Positions 25,655 to 35,172 of a stretch of DNA of 64,000 nucleotides are shown one piece after another. The first letter of the stretch is position 1. The number at the start of each line of letters is the position of its first letter. The position numbers and the translations under genes were made by a program. The stretch is from contig NZ_JALIEA010000017.1 in NCBI RefSeq assembly GCF_022869005.1, positions 186,001-250,000 of the forward strand, read 5' to 3'. The DNA is from Corynebacterium kalidii (GTDB lineage Bacteria > Actinomycetota > Actinomycetes > Mycobacteriales > Mycobacteriaceae). The notes beneath the pieces are model-generated. The model saw only the letters and a list, made by a program, of their open reading frames with translations. It did not search any database and was not told the DNA's origin.

Positions 25655-27502
25655 CTAGTCGACCTCGCGCACCGCACCCTTGTCGGCGCTGGTGGCCATC
25701 TTCGCGTAGGCGCGCAGGGCCTTGGTCACCTTGCGCTGACGGGTGGCCGGCGTCCAGGGGGTGTCGGACGCCTCCATCGCCGCACGACGCCGGGCGATCT
25801 CCTCGTCCGGGACGTCCAGGGTGAGTTGACGGTTGTGGACGTCGATGGTCACGGTGTCGCCGTTCTCGACGAGGCCGATGAGGCCACCACCGGCGGCCTC
25901 AGGCGAGATGTGGCCGACCGAGATGCCCGAGGACCCGCCGGAGAAACGCCCGTCGGTGATCAACGCGCACTTCTTGCCCAGACCCGACCCCTTGAGGAAG
26001 GCCGTGGGGTGCAGCATCTCCTGCATGCCGGGCCCGCCCGAGGGGCCCTCGTAGCGCACGACGATGACGTCGCCCGGGGTGACCTTCTTCTTGAGGATGA
26101 CGTCCACGGCCTCCTCCTGGGACTCCACGACCAGCGCGGGGCCGGAGAAGTGCCAGAGGGATTCGTCGATACCGGCGGACTTGATGACCGCACCGTCGGG
26201 GGAGAGGTTCCCGCGCAGGATCACCAGGCCGCCGTCGGAGGTGAAGGCGTGGTCGACGTCGTGGATGCACCCGTTCTCCGCGTCGAGGTCGAGCTCGTCC
26301 CAGACGTTGTCGGTGGAGAACGGTTCGGTGGTACGCACCCCGCCCGGGGCGGCGTGGTAGAGGTCGACGGCCTCCTGGCACGGTGACTCCGCGCTGACGT
26401 CCCACTTCTCCAGCCACTCGGCGAGGCTGGCGGAGTGGACCGTGTGGACGCCCTCGTTGAGCTTGCCGCCACGCCACAGCTCGCCGAGGATACGGGGGAT
26501 GCCGCCGGCACGGTGGACGTCCTCCATGTGGTAGTCGGAGTTCGGCGAGACCTTCGACAGGCAGGGCACCGTGCGGGACAGCTCGTCGATGTCGGAGAGG
26601 TCGAAGTCGATCCCGCCCTCCTGCGCGGCGGCCAGGATGTGCAGGACCGTGTTGGTGGAGCCGCCCATCGCCATGTCCAGGGCCATGGAGTTGCGGAAGG
26701 CCTCCTTGGTGGCGATGTTGCGCGGCAGCACCGAGGTGTCGCCCTCACCGTAGTAGCGGCGGCACAGCTCGACGACGGTACGGCCGGCCTCGCTGAACAG
26801 TTCGCGGCGTGCCGAGTGGGTGGCCAGGGTGGAGCCGTTGCCCGGCAGCGAGAGACCGAGGGCCTCGGTGAGGCAGTTCATCGAGTTGGCGGTGAACATG
26901 CCGGAGCAGGAACCGCAGGTGGGGCAGGCGGCCTGCTCGACGGTCATGAGCCCCTGTTGGGAGACCTGCTCGCTGGCGGACGCGGAGATCGAGGTGATCA
27001 GGTCGGTCGGCGCGTGTGCGACACCGTCGACGACCACGGCCTTGCCGGCCTCCATCGGGCCACCGGAGACGAAGACCACCGGGATGTTCAGCCGCATCGC
27101 GGCGTTGAGCATGCCGGGGGTGATCTTGTCGCAGTTGGAGATGCAGACGATGGCGTCGGCCTGGTGGGCGTTGACCATGTACTCCACGGAGTCGGAGATG
27201 ATCTCGCGGCTGGGCAGCGAGTACAGCATCCCGGAGTGGCCCATGGCGATGCCGTCGTCGACGGCGATGGTGTTGAACTCGCGGGCGACGCCGCCGGCTT
27301 CCCGGACGGCGTCGGCGACGATGTCTCCGACGTCCTTGAGGTGGACGTGACCGGGGACGAACTGGGTGTAGGAGTTCGCGATGGCGATGATCGGCTTCTC
27401 GAAGTCGCTGTCGGTCATGCCGGTCGCACGCCACAGTGAGCGGGCACCGGCGGCGTTACGTCCCTGGGTGGTCACGGATGACCGGTAGGAGATCTCGTTC
27501 AT
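25655..27502 (-). CDS. ilvD: Dihydroxy-acid dehydratase
   Basis: IlvD dehydrates dihydroxyisovalerate and dihydroxymethylvalerate, the step after IlvC in valine and isoleucine synthesis. It has 615 residues, as in C. glutamicum. The Fe-S and Mg sites are seen: VDDGIAMGH (Asp82/83), NCDKITPG with Cys124 and Lys126, and [18 protein letters not shown] with Cys193, 196, 199 and 210. The C-terminal [18 protein letters not shown] loop is intact. ATG 27502 has AGAGGA about 14 bases upstream, a little far. It is transcribed in the same direction as the PH protein and channel genes upstream of it. Confidence 0.97.
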   Translation of the reverse strand: MNEISYRSSVTTQGRNAAGARSLWRATGMTDSDFEKPIIAIANSYTQFVPGHVHLKDVGDIVADAVREAGGVAREFNTIAVDDGIAMGHSGMLYSLPSREIISDSVEYMVNAHQADAIVCISNCDKITPGMLNAAMRLNIPVVFVSGGPMEAGKAVVVDGVAHAPTDLITSISASASEQVSQQGLMTVEQAACPTCGSCSGMFTANSMNCLTEALGLSLPGNGSTLATHSARRELFSEAGRTVVELCRRYYGEGDTSVLPRNIATKEAFRNSMALDMAMGGSTNTVLHILAAAQEGGIDFDLSDIDELSRTVPCLSKVSPNSDYHMEDVHRAGGIPRILGELWRGGKLNEGVHTVHSASLAEWLEKWDVSAESPCQEAVDLYHAAPGGVRTTEPFSTDNVWDELDLDAENGCIHDVDHAFTSDGGLVILRGNLSPDGAVIKSAGIDESLWHFSGPALVVESQEEAVDVILKKKVTPGDVIVVRYEGPSGGPGMQEMLHPTAFLKGSGLGKKCALITDGRFSGGSSGISVGHISPEAAGGGLIGLVENGDTVTIDVHNRQLTLDVPDEEIARRRAAMEASDTPWTPATRQRKVTKALRAYAKMATSADKGAVREVD

Positions 27503-27613
27503 GATGGGTAAAGCGTCCTCTCGTCGGGCCTCGGGCGGCTGCCCGGCCCGTGGGCAGTCACGTCGGTGATGAAGGCAGGTGTGGGGTAGTGGTGTCCGGG
27601 GTGGGGACAGTCG

Positions 27614-28204
27614 TCAGCTGTCGTCGGACGGTGAGGAGGTGGACTCCCGGTCGGCGTTCGCGGCGCGGCGGCGTTCGAGTTCCTCGCGTGCCATGTGGCT
27701 GGCCCGTCGCGCGGCCTCGTACTCGCTGTACTCGTCGTCGTCCATGAGGACGGCCAGCCCACTGTCGCGTTCGACGACGCGGACCTTCTCGTCGATGGCG
27801 GAGAGACTCGGGGTCACCGGGTCGGGGATCCTGCCTCCGGTCACTTCCGCCAGGGTCACCAGCGAATTGAAGCTCACTCCGGGGAGCAGGAAGGTCGTGT
27901 CGTCCGCGCCGACGGCGAGGGCCTTGCCTCCACGGGTGAATCGTAACGCCTGGAAGTCGTCCCACGCCAATGACTTTGTCGGGCGAAGGAGGTAACGGGC
28001 CGTGATGCCGCGTTCGGTGAACTCCGTCCGGGTGCGCAGGACGCCGACGATGAACAGGATCGGCAGCAGCGGGAGCCAGAACAGGATCTTCGGTGCGTAG
28101 GCGACGCCGATGAACGACATGGCGACCATGAGGACACCGGCGATCAGGTGGGCCTGGTCCGTGCGGACCCGGTACGGCAGCTTGGGTGACTCCACAGCAC
28201 TCAT
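27614..28204 (-). CDS. PH-domain membrane protein
   Basis: The 196-residue protein has two N-terminal hydrophobic helices (about 19-35 and 39-55), then a bacterial PH domain with the TRTEFTERGITARYLL strand pair, WDDFQALRF and LPGVSFNSLVTLAEVTGGRIPDP, and a charged Glu/Arg-rich tail. It corresponds by position to the membrane protein between ilvD and the MscCG gene in C. glutamicum. The molecular role is unknown. ATG at 28204 has TTAAAT eight bases upstream on its strand, which suggests a leaderless message. Confidence 0.85.
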   Translation of the reverse strand: MSAVESPKLPYRVRTDQAHLIAGVLMVAMSFIGVAYAPKILFWLPLLPILFIVGVLRTRTEFTERGITARYLLRPTKSLAWDDFQALRFTRGGKALAVGADDTTFLLPGVSFNSLVTLAEVTGGRIPDPVTPSLSAIDEKVRVVERDSGLAVLMDDDEYSEYEAARRASHMAREELERRRAANADRESTSSPSDDS

Positions 28205-28240
28205 GGTGTCCCATTTAATCAGCACGCCGACCGGACAGAC

Positions 28241-28272
28241 ACATCGCCCGGACCATGTGGTCCGGGCGATGT
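28241..28272. terminator. Strong hairpin after the MscCG gene
   Basis: ACATCGCCCGGACC and GGTCCGGGCGATGT form a perfect 14-base stem around a four-base ATGT loop, 19 bases past the channel stop and upstream of the PH gene. There is no T run. It should separate transcription of the channel from the PH gene. Confidence 0.75.
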
Positions 28273-28290
28273 CGAGGGGGAGGTGTGGGG

Positions 28291-30054
28291 TCAGGGGGCG
28301 GTCGACTGGCCGCCGGTGGTGCCGGTCGTGGTGTCGTTCTGCAGGCGGCTGGCCTGCCCCTGGTTCTGGGTGGCCCCGTCCGTGCCGCCGGTGCCGCCGG
28401 TGCCTGTCGTCCCGGAGTCGGTGTTTCCGGTGGAGTCGCCGGTGTTGGTGGTTCCGCTGTCGGGGTTGTCCCGGGAACCGGTGCCGGAACCGGAGTCCTG
28501 TGTGTCCCCGCTGGTGTTCCCGGTGTCCGTTGAGCCGCTGTCGGCGGGGTCCTGGGTGTTCTCCGTGTCCTCCGGCGTGGTGGCAGGCTCGGGGTTCTGG
28601 GGCTCGGCCGGCGCGTCGGAGGTCGCGGGGGTCTCGGTGGGGCCCGTGGTTTCGCTGGTCGTGGCGGCGGTGCCGCGCCAGCGGTCGGGGGCGAGCCAGC
28701 CGGGGGTGCTGTCGTCCGGGTTGCTGGAGAACAGTGCCAGGAGCCCGACCACGACCAGGGCGATGATCAGCCCGGCGGTCGAGGGGCGGAAGCGTCCGCC
28801 GACGCTCAGGACGTTCTTGGCCTTGGAGTCGTACGGGCCATGGACGAGGTCGCCGAGTTCTGCCTTCCTGGTGTCGTCCGCGTCGGACTCCGTCCCCGCT
28901 GCACCGGCAACGGTGGTCGCGGCGGTGGCGGTCGTCTCGGCGGCGTGCCTGCCGGGTCCCGACGCGTCCGGGGAGGGGAGCACCTGGGTGGCGGCGTCGT
29001 CGGCGTCGGGGACGCCGTCGGCGTCCTCCGCCTCGCTGAGCGACATGTGGTCGCTGCCCGCGGTGGCGGCGGCCACGACCCGGTCGGTGTCCGACGGATC
29101 CGGTGAGTTGGCTGAGTCGTCCTCGTGGTCCTCTTGGCCGGTGGTGGGGTGGTGGGGTCGGGCGGCGGTGTCCGTGTGGCTCGCGAGCTCGAGTTCGGCA
29201 CGCGCCGCCATGGCCTCGCCGGGGGCCTGGTAGCGGTCCCAGAAGACGTTGACGAGGTTGGCGCGGATGGCCCGCTCTACGGCCCACTGCATCGCAGGGT
29301 CGGTGTCGACACCGATCCGCATACCCACAGACCAGGGGAGTCCGGCGGCGGCGGGAGGGGTGATGCTCAAGGCAGGCTGGACCTCGATCTCGCCGCGGAT
29401 GCTCTCACCGACCCCGGCCGAGTCGATCGCGCTCTGGGCAGCGTCCTCCACCAAGGTGAGCAGATCGGCCATGGATTCGTTGTCGGTCATCGGGATGTCG
29501 AGGTCGATGACCGCGCGCGACCAGGTCTGCGAATAGTTCGTGGTCACGCTGGCTTTGCTGTTCGGCACGGTGACCAGTTCGCCCGCCAGGGTCCGGATCT
29601 GGGTCGAGCGCAGTGTCAGCTTCACCACGGTCCCGGTGACCTGGCTGTTGGTGTCGTCGAACATGACGACGTCGCCGACCCCGTAGTGGCGTTCGGAGAT
29701 GATGAAGAAGCCCGTGAGGAAGTCTCCGATGATGTTCTGGGAGCCGAAACCGATCGCCGCCGAGACGACGGTGGCAGGGATCGCGGCGCCCATCGCGGGG
29801 ACGCCGAGGTTCGTCAGCGCCAGCAGGACGACAACGAAGTAGGCCACGATCTCCAGCATGTAGACCAGGGCACCGACCAGGGCCAGCTTGGCCTTGGTCT
29901 CCTCCTGGCCGTGCTCGAGGCGGTCGGTGAGGACGCGGACGACCTGTCGGCCGACCCTGGGGATCAGGATGGCGACGATCAACAACGCGGCCAGTGGGAG
30001 CCCGTGCTGGACACCCCAGTCCCACAGCGAGAAGAAGAAATAGCTGACGTTCAT
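28291..30054 (-). CDS. mscCG: MscS-type mechanosensitive channel, MscCG (glutamate exporter) homologue
   Basis: C. glutamicum MscCG (NCgl1221, YggB) releases glutamate under membrane tension; this gene has the same neighbours and architecture. It has 587 residues. Residues 1-120 hold three helices, with the pore-lining helix TVVSAAIGFGSQNIIGDFLTGFF; the MscS beta domain follows (GVGDVVMFDD, TLRSTQIRTLAGELVTVPNS). Then come a long acidic cytoplasmic linker (about 300-420), a fourth helix (STAGLIIALVVVGLLALF) and an outside tail of about 140 residues rich in Thr, Gly, Asp and Ser. ATG 30054 has TACGGT seven bases upstream; GTG at 30063 is the alternative. Confidence 0.9.
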   Translation of the reverse strand: MNVSYFFFSLWDWGVQHGLPLAALLIVAILIPRVGRQVVRVLTDRLEHGQEETKAKLALVGALVYMLEIVAYFVVVLLALTNLGVPAMGAAIPATVVSAAIGFGSQNIIGDFLTGFFIISERHYGVGDVVMFDDTNSQVTGTVVKLTLRSTQIRTLAGELVTVPNSKASVTTNYSQTWSRAVIDLDIPMTDNESMADLLTLVEDAAQSAIDSAGVGESIRGEIEVQPALSITPPAAAGLPWSVGMRIGVDTDPAMQWAVERAIRANLVNVFWDRYQAPGEAMAARAELELASHTDTAARPHHPTTGQEDHEDDSANSPDPSDTDRVVAAATAGSDHMSLSEAEDADGVPDADDAATQVLPSPDASGPGRHAAETTATAATTVAGAAGTESDADDTRKAELGDLVHGPYDSKAKNVLSVGGRFRPSTAGLIIALVVVGLLALFSSNPDDSTPGWLAPDRWRGTAATTSETTGPTETPATSDAPAEPQNPEPATTPEDTENTQDPADSGSTDTGNTSGDTQDSGSGTGSRDNPDSGTTNTGDSTGNTDSGTTGTGGTGGTDGATQNQGQASRLQNDTTTGTTGGQSTAP

Positions 30055-30169
30055 GGCGTCCACCGTAACGTGGTTTTCTTGGGGTTCGCTGGACGGAGTC
30101 CGGAGATACGCGGTCGTCCACGAAGTGAGATTGGGGGTACCAGCGGGTGGGAATTTTTCTCATTTTCCA

Positions 30170-30198
30170 TTGACCGGAGGCCCCGGCTCCACTAGTGT
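30170..30198 (+). promoter_or_regulatory. ilvBNC promoter
   Basis: TTGACC (30170-30175) and TAGTGT (30193-30198) are separated by exactly 17 bases, with an AT-rich block (TTTTTCTCATTTTCC) just upstream. Transcription should start near 30205-30207, at the ATG of the leader peptide. Confidence 0.8.
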
Positions 30199-30206
30199 CT
30201 ACGAAC

Positions 30207-30245
30207 ATGACGACGTTCCTGATTCTTGTATCCGCCGGGCGCTAG
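30207..30245 (+). CDS. ilvBNC leader peptide MTTFLILVSAGR
   Basis: Thirteen codons (ATG ... TAG) encode MTTFLILVSAGR. Residues 5-8 are Leu-Ile-Leu-Val, the three branched-chain amino acids, and three of the four codons (ATT, CTT, GTA) are ones that the nearby genes rarely use. The ATG lies eight bases after the -10 box, so this peptide is probably read from a leaderless message. GC-rich hairpins follow before ilvB. Attenuation by a branched-chain leader peptide is established for ilvBNC in C. glutamicum, and this is the matching element here. Confidence 0.8.
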   Translation: MTTFLILVSAGR

Positions 30246-30278
30246 AGCCCCTGCGGTCACTTCGCGGAACAATCTGGC

Positions 30279-30333
30279 GCCCCCGCCCCGTACCCCGGGT
30301 AGCGGGGGCACAGTTGGTTCTACGGCGGAACCA
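30279..30333 (+). terminator. Attenuator hairpins in the ilvBNC leader
   Basis: GCCCCCGC (30279-30286) pairs with GCGGGGGC (30302-30309) around a 15-base loop, and TGGTTC (30315-30320) pairs with GAACCA (30328-30333). They lie 34 bases beyond the leader peptide stop. A further small ATGTC/GACAT repeat is at 30352-30362. The first hairpin is the likely terminator; the alternative antiterminator pairing needs RNA folding. Confidence 0.6.
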
Positions 30334-30399
30334 CCCCTTGGCGAGACCTCGAATGTCGGACATCCACAATTCATGACCACCTAAAGGAGTGCACGGACG

Positions 30400-32259
30400 G
30401 TGAATGACACCTCACGCCCACACCCCAGTCCCGCGACAGTCGCTGCCACGGGACGCAGCCGCAAGCCGGAACGCATCAACGGTGCCCAGGCGGTAGTCCG
30501 TTCCCTCGAGGAGCTGGGTACCGACGTCGTCTTCGGTCTCCCCGGTGGTGCGGTCCTCCCGCTCTACGAGGCGCTCTACGGTTCCGAGAAGCTCAACCAC
30601 ATCCTCGTGCGCCATGAACAGGGTGCCGGACACGCCGCCACCGGGTACGCCCAGGTCTCCGGTGAGGTCGGAGTGTGTATCGCGACGTCCGGTCCCGGAG
30701 CCACCAACCTGGTCACCCCCCTGGCCGACGCCAACATGGACTCGGTCCCGGTTGTCGCGATCACCGGCCAGGTCGGCAGCCACCTCCTGGGGACCGACGG
30801 CTTCCAGGAGGCCGACATCCGCGGCATCACCATGCCGATCACCAAGCACAGCTTCATGGTGACCCGCCCGGAGGACATCCCGGCCGCGATCGCCGAGGCG
30901 TTCCACGTCGCCAGCACCGGACGCCCGGGTGCGGTGCTCGTCGACATTCCCAAGGACGTGCAGAACGCCGAGATGGACTTCGTCTGGCCGCCGACCTACC
31001 GGCTTCCCGGCTACCGTCCGGTCACCACGCCGCACTCCCGCCAGATCGAGGAGGCCGCCCGCCTCATCGCGCAGGCGAAGCGTCCGGTCATCTACGCCGG
31101 TGGCGGTGTGCTGAAGGCCAACGCGCACCAGGAGCTCCTGGCGTTCGCCGAGGCCACCGGTGTCCCGGTCACCACCACGTTGATGGCACTGGGTGTCTTC
31201 CCCGAGTCGCACCCGCAGTACCTCGGTATGCCGGGCATGCACGGCACGGTCCCGGCCGTGGCGGCCCTGCAGAAGTCCGACCTCATCATCGCCCTGGGCG
31301 CCAGGTTCGACGACCGGGTCACCGGCGACGTCGACTCCTTCGCCCCCGGTGCCAAGGTGATCCACGCCGACATCGACCCCGCGGAGATCGGCAAGATCCG
31401 CGAGGTCAACGTCCCGATCGTCGGTGACGCGCGCGAGGTCCTCGTGGCGCTGCGCCGGGCGATGGAGGACCGTGGCCCTGGTCAGGACCTCTCCCGCTGG
31501 ACGACCTACCTCGACGGGCTGAAGGAGGACTTCCCGCCGGGCTATGACGAGCCGGAGGACGGCAAGCTCGCGCCGCAGTACGTCCTGGAGCAGCTCACCG
31601 AGGCGGCCGGTCCGGACGCGGTCTACGTCGCCGGCGTCGGCCAGCACCAGATGTGGTCCGCCCAGTTCCTGAAGTTCGAGAACCCCCGTACCTGGCTGAA
31701 CTCGGGTGGTCTCGGGACCATGGGTTACGCCGTCCCGGCGGCGATGGGCGCCAAGGCGGCGGCACCGGATACCGAGGTGTGGGCGGTCGACGGCGACGGC
31801 TGTTTCCAGATGACCAACCAGGAGCTCGTCACCTGTGCCGTCGAAGGCCTGCCGATCAAGATCGCCCTGATCAACAACGGCAACCTCGGTATGGTCCGCC
31901 AGTGGCAGACGCTGTTCTACGACGGCCACTACGCCCACACCAACCTCAAGCCGGGGGAGAACTACCTCCCGGACTTCGTCGGGCTCGCCGAGTCGATGGG
32001 GTGCGCCGCCTTCCGCGTCACGGAGAAGGACGACGTGGCGGCGACGATCGCCAAGGCCCGCGAGATCAACGACCGTCCCGTCGTCATCGACTTCATCGTC
32101 GGCGAGGACGCCCAGGTGTGGCCGATGATCTCCGCCGGTGCCTCCAACGACGAAGTCCAGTACGTCCGCGACCTGCGCCCGCTGTTCGACGACGAGAACT
32201 CCGCGGCGGAGGACCCCGACGAGATCCACACGCTGATCAAGGAAGGCGAGCAGAACTAA
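30400..32259 (+). CDS. ilvB: Acetohydroxyacid synthase, catalytic subunit
   Basis: IlvB is the thiamine-diphosphate enzyme for the first shared step of Val, Leu and Ile synthesis. It has 619 residues. The proton-relay Glu73 is in [28 protein letters not shown] followed by ALINN is the ThDP/Mg motif in the C-terminal half; FAD-region motifs such as [14 protein letters not shown] are present. The GTG start follows AAAGGAG with ten bases spacing. The first 25 residues are a hydrophilic extension as in C. glutamicum. It overlaps ilvN by one base (TAATG), and expression is expected to be attenuated by the upstream leader. Confidence 0.97.
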   Translation: MNDTSRPHPSPATVAATGRSRKPERINGAQAVVRSLEELGTDVVFGLPGGAVLPLYEALYGSEKLNHILVRHEQGAGHAATGYAQVSGEVGVCIATSGPGATNLVTPLADANMDSVPVVAITGQVGSHLLGTDGFQEADIRGITMPITKHSFMVTRPEDIPAAIAEAFHVASTGRPGAVLVDIPKDVQNAEMDFVWPPTYRLPGYRPVTTPHSRQIEEAARLIAQAKRPVIYAGGGVLKANAHQELLAFAEATGVPVTTTLMALGVFPESHPQYLGMPGMHGTVPAVAALQKSDLIIALGARFDDRVTGDVDSFAPGAKVIHADIDPAEIGKIREVNVPIVGDAREVLVALRRAMEDRGPGQDLSRWTTYLDGLKEDFPPGYDEPEDGKLAPQYVLEQLTEAAGPDAVYVAGVGQHQMWSAQFLKFENPRTWLNSGGLGTMGYAVPAAMGAKAAAPDTEVWAVDGDGCFQMTNQELVTCAVEGLPIKIALINNGNLGMVRQWQTLFYDGHYAHTNLKPGENYLPDFVGLAESMGCAAFRVTEKDDVAATIAKAREINDRPVVIDFIVGEDAQVWPMISAGASNDEVQYVRDLRPLFDDENSAAEDPDEIHTLIKEGEQN

Positions 32260-32765
32260 TGTCTCAAGTCCACACCCTGAGCGTCCTGTGTGAGGACGTC
32301 GACGGCATCGCGTCCCGGATCACCGGGATGTTCACCCGCCGTGCGTTCAGCATCATCTCCATCGCCTCGGGTCAAACCGAGGTGGCCGGGGTCAACCGGT
32401 TCACCATCCAGGTGGAGGGCGAGGACCACGTGATCGAGCAGATCACCAAGCAGCTCAACAAGCTCATCCCGGTGATCAAGGTCAGCCGGCACGACCCGGA
32501 CTCCATCGTCTGCCGCGGCCTGATGCTGGTGAAGGTGTCCGCGGACAACTCCAACCGCACGCAGGTCGTCGAGTCGGCGAAGCTCTTCCGTGCCCACGTC
32601 GTCGACGTCGGGCCGGAGTCCGTCGTGATCGAGGCGACGGGTACCCCGACCAAACTCAAGGCGCTGCTGGAGGTCCTGGAACCGTTCGGTATCCGCGAGC
32701 TCGTGGAGTCCAGCGTGACCGCGGTGAGCCGCGGCCAGAAGGCGATGTATCCCGCGAAACTCTGA
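32259..32765 (+). CDS. ilvN: Acetohydroxyacid synthase, regulatory subunit
   Basis: IlvN binds branched-chain amino acids and confers feedback inhibition and full activity to IlvB. It has 168 residues. The N-terminal ACT domain HTLSVLCEDVDGIASRITGMF is clear, followed by the RRAFSIISIASGQTE strand and a second ACT-like C-terminal domain. ATG at 32259 overlaps the ilvB stop. The end of the gene leads into a 161-base gap with the separate ilvC promoter. Confidence 0.97.
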   Translation: MSQVHTLSVLCEDVDGIASRITGMFTRRAFSIISIASGQTEVAGVNRFTIQVEGEDHVIEQITKQLNKLIPVIKVSRHDPDSIVCRGLMLVKVSADNSNRTQVVESAKLFRAHVVDVGPESVVIEATGTPTKLKALLEVLEPFGIRELVESSVTAVSRGQKAMYPAKL

Positions 32766-32825
32766 TCACCTGTGGTCATTCACGGGGTGGGATACCCTGT
32801 CTCACCCTCTGATACTCGTTGCTGA

Positions 32826-32831
32826 TATGAT
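32826..32831 (+). promoter_or_regulatory. Candidate ilvC promoter (-10)
   Basis: TATGAT, a near-consensus -10, lies about 96 bases before the ilvC ATG in an AT-richer part of the ilvN-ilvC gap. No good -35 is seen. In C. glutamicum ilvC is known to have its own promoter besides operon read-through. Confidence 0.45.
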
Positions 32832-32872
32832 GGCAGGCACTGAAGCTCCATCCGGTTCATGCCGGTTCATGA

Positions 32873-33940
<1,068 letters not shown>

Positions 33941-34025
33941 TCTGACCGGCTGAGAACCGGTTTCCGGCACCGCCTCCAGGTGCTGCGATCCCGCACTCAT
34001 CCCGTAGCGCCGTCCTGTGCCGCGA

Positions 34026-34064
34026 CCCCACGGAACACCCGTTCCGTGGGGTTCGCTGTTTTTC
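34026..34064 (+). terminator. Rho-independent terminator of ilvBNC
   Basis: CCCCACGGAAC (34026-34036) and GTTCCGTGGGG (34041-34051) form an 11-base perfect stem with a four-base loop, followed by a T-rich tail (TTCGCTGTTTTTCGG). Confidence 0.9.
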
Positions 34065-34088
34065 GGCGGTCGGGACGACCCCTTGGGG

Positions 34089-34119
34089 GCTCGCCCGGTC
34101 GTCCGCGACACGGGCGAGC
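34089..34119. terminator. Second hairpin before the cation exporter
   Basis: GCTCGCCCG (34089-34097) and CGGGCGAGC (34111-34119) pair perfectly around a 13-base loop. It may back up the ilvC terminator or block read-through into the next gene. Confidence 0.5.
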
Positions 34120-34127
34120 TGATCTTA

Positions 34128-34150
34128 ATGGTAACGATAATGATGACCAT
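34128..34150 (+). promoter_or_regulatory. Candidate metal-responsive operator
   Basis: A 23-base interrupted palindrome with arms ATGGT and ACCAT and an AT-rich centre (ATAATGAT) ends nine bases before the -35 box of the cation diffusion gene. The shape is Zur/ArsR-like, but the protein that binds it is not encoded in this window. Confidence 0.45.
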
Positions 34151-34159
34151 GAAGTGCCG

Positions 34160-34188
34160 TTGACCTGCGGTATCTCTGACAGTAGAGT
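34160..34188 (+). promoter_or_regulatory. Promoter of the CDF gene
   Basis: TTGACC (34160-34165), 17-base spacer, TAGAGT (34183-34188): the same layout as the ilvBNC promoter. Transcription should start near 34195, giving a leader of about 30 bases with GGAGG before the ATG. Confidence 0.75.
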
Positions 34189-34223
34189 GAGTGTTCAGCC
34201 CTTAATGAAAATGGAGGAACCTG

Positions 34224-35144
34224 ATGGCGCACGATCACTCCCACGACCACGCCCCGCAGGTCCGCGGCAAGGCCCTCTGGGTCGTCATCGCGATGACCTC
34301 GACGATCTTCCTCGCCCAGGTGGTCGGTGGCCTGGTGTCCGGCTCACTCGCCCTGCTCGCCGATGCCGGGCACATGTTGTCCGACGCCGGTGGTCTCGTC
34401 GTCGCCGCGCTGGCGATGATGGTCGGCTCCCGTCCGGCGACGGCGCGGTCCACCTACGGGTTCCGGAGGGCGGAGGTCCTCGCTGCAGCCGTCAACGCCG
34501 GAGCGGTCGCGGTCATCGGTGTCTGGATCGCCGTCGCCGCGTTCCGGCGCATGGGGGAGGGGCCGGAGGAGATCCAGACGGGCCTGATGCTCGCCGTCGC
34601 GGTGGTGGGGTTGCTCGCCAACGTGGTCTCGGCGGTCATCCTGCACCGCACGGCGGGGCAGTCGCTGAATATGAAGGGGGCGTACCTGCATGTCCTCGTG
34701 GACCTGCTGGGGTCGGTCGCCGTGATCGTCGCGGCGCTGGTGATGGCCGCCACCGGCTGGTACTGGGTGGACGCCGCGGCGTCGCTGATCATCGCGGCGA
34801 TGATCCTGCCGCGGGCCTGGTCGCTGATGAAGGAGGCGGGGACCGTGCTCATGGAGCAGGTGCCGCGCGGGGTGGACCCCGTCGAGGTGCAGGAGGCGGT
34901 GAGTGCGACGGATGGCGTCTACGGCTCCCACGACCTGCACATCTGGTCGGTGGACGGGGAGTCGTCGATGGCGACGGTCCACGTGGTGACCACCGGTGAC
35001 GAGCAGGCCGTGCGCGACGACGTCAGGCAGGTGTTCCGGGACCGCGGGATCGGCCACGTGACCGTGCAGACGGAGGCGGCGCCGGCGCGGCCGGGTGCCC
35101 CCGGGATCTGCGACACCGGCTGTGGTGACTCCTGCCGACCGTGA
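34224..35144 (+). CDS. Cation diffusion facilitator (Zn2+/Co2+ exporter)
   Basis: This inner-membrane exporter of divalent cations has 306 residues and six helices. The His-rich N-terminus (HDHSHDH), the metal site LLADAGHMLSDAGG in helix 2 (HxxxD) and the helix 5 site HVLVDLLGS (HxxxD) are the Zn/Co/Cd-CDF pattern. The C-terminal cytoplasmic domain has HDLHIWSVDG. The tail ends with four residues of Cys/Asp character (CDTGCGDSC) that could bind metal; this is inferred. The gene has its own promoter with a palindrome upstream. Confidence 0.93.
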   Translation: MAHDHSHDHAPQVRGKALWVVIAMTSTIFLAQVVGGLVSGSLALLADAGHMLSDAGGLVVAALAMMVGSRPATARSTYGFRRAEVLAAAVNAGAVAVIGVWIAVAAFRRMGEGPEEIQTGLMLAVAVVGLLANVVSAVILHRTAGQSLNMKGAYLHVLVDLLGSVAVIVAALVMAATGWYWVDAAASLIIAAMILPRAWSLMKEAGTVLMEQVPRGVDPVEVQEAVSATDGVYGSHDLHIWSVDGESSMATVHVVTTGDEQAVRDDVRQVFRDRGIGHVTVQTEAAPARPGAPGICDTGCGDSCRP

Positions 35145-35172
35145 CAGCCGGCCGTGACGGACGGGCGGTCCG

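Noticed and set aside
30412-32229. A 605-codon frame antisense to ilvB
   Set aside because: It has no recognisable domain and mirrors the codon bias of ilvB.
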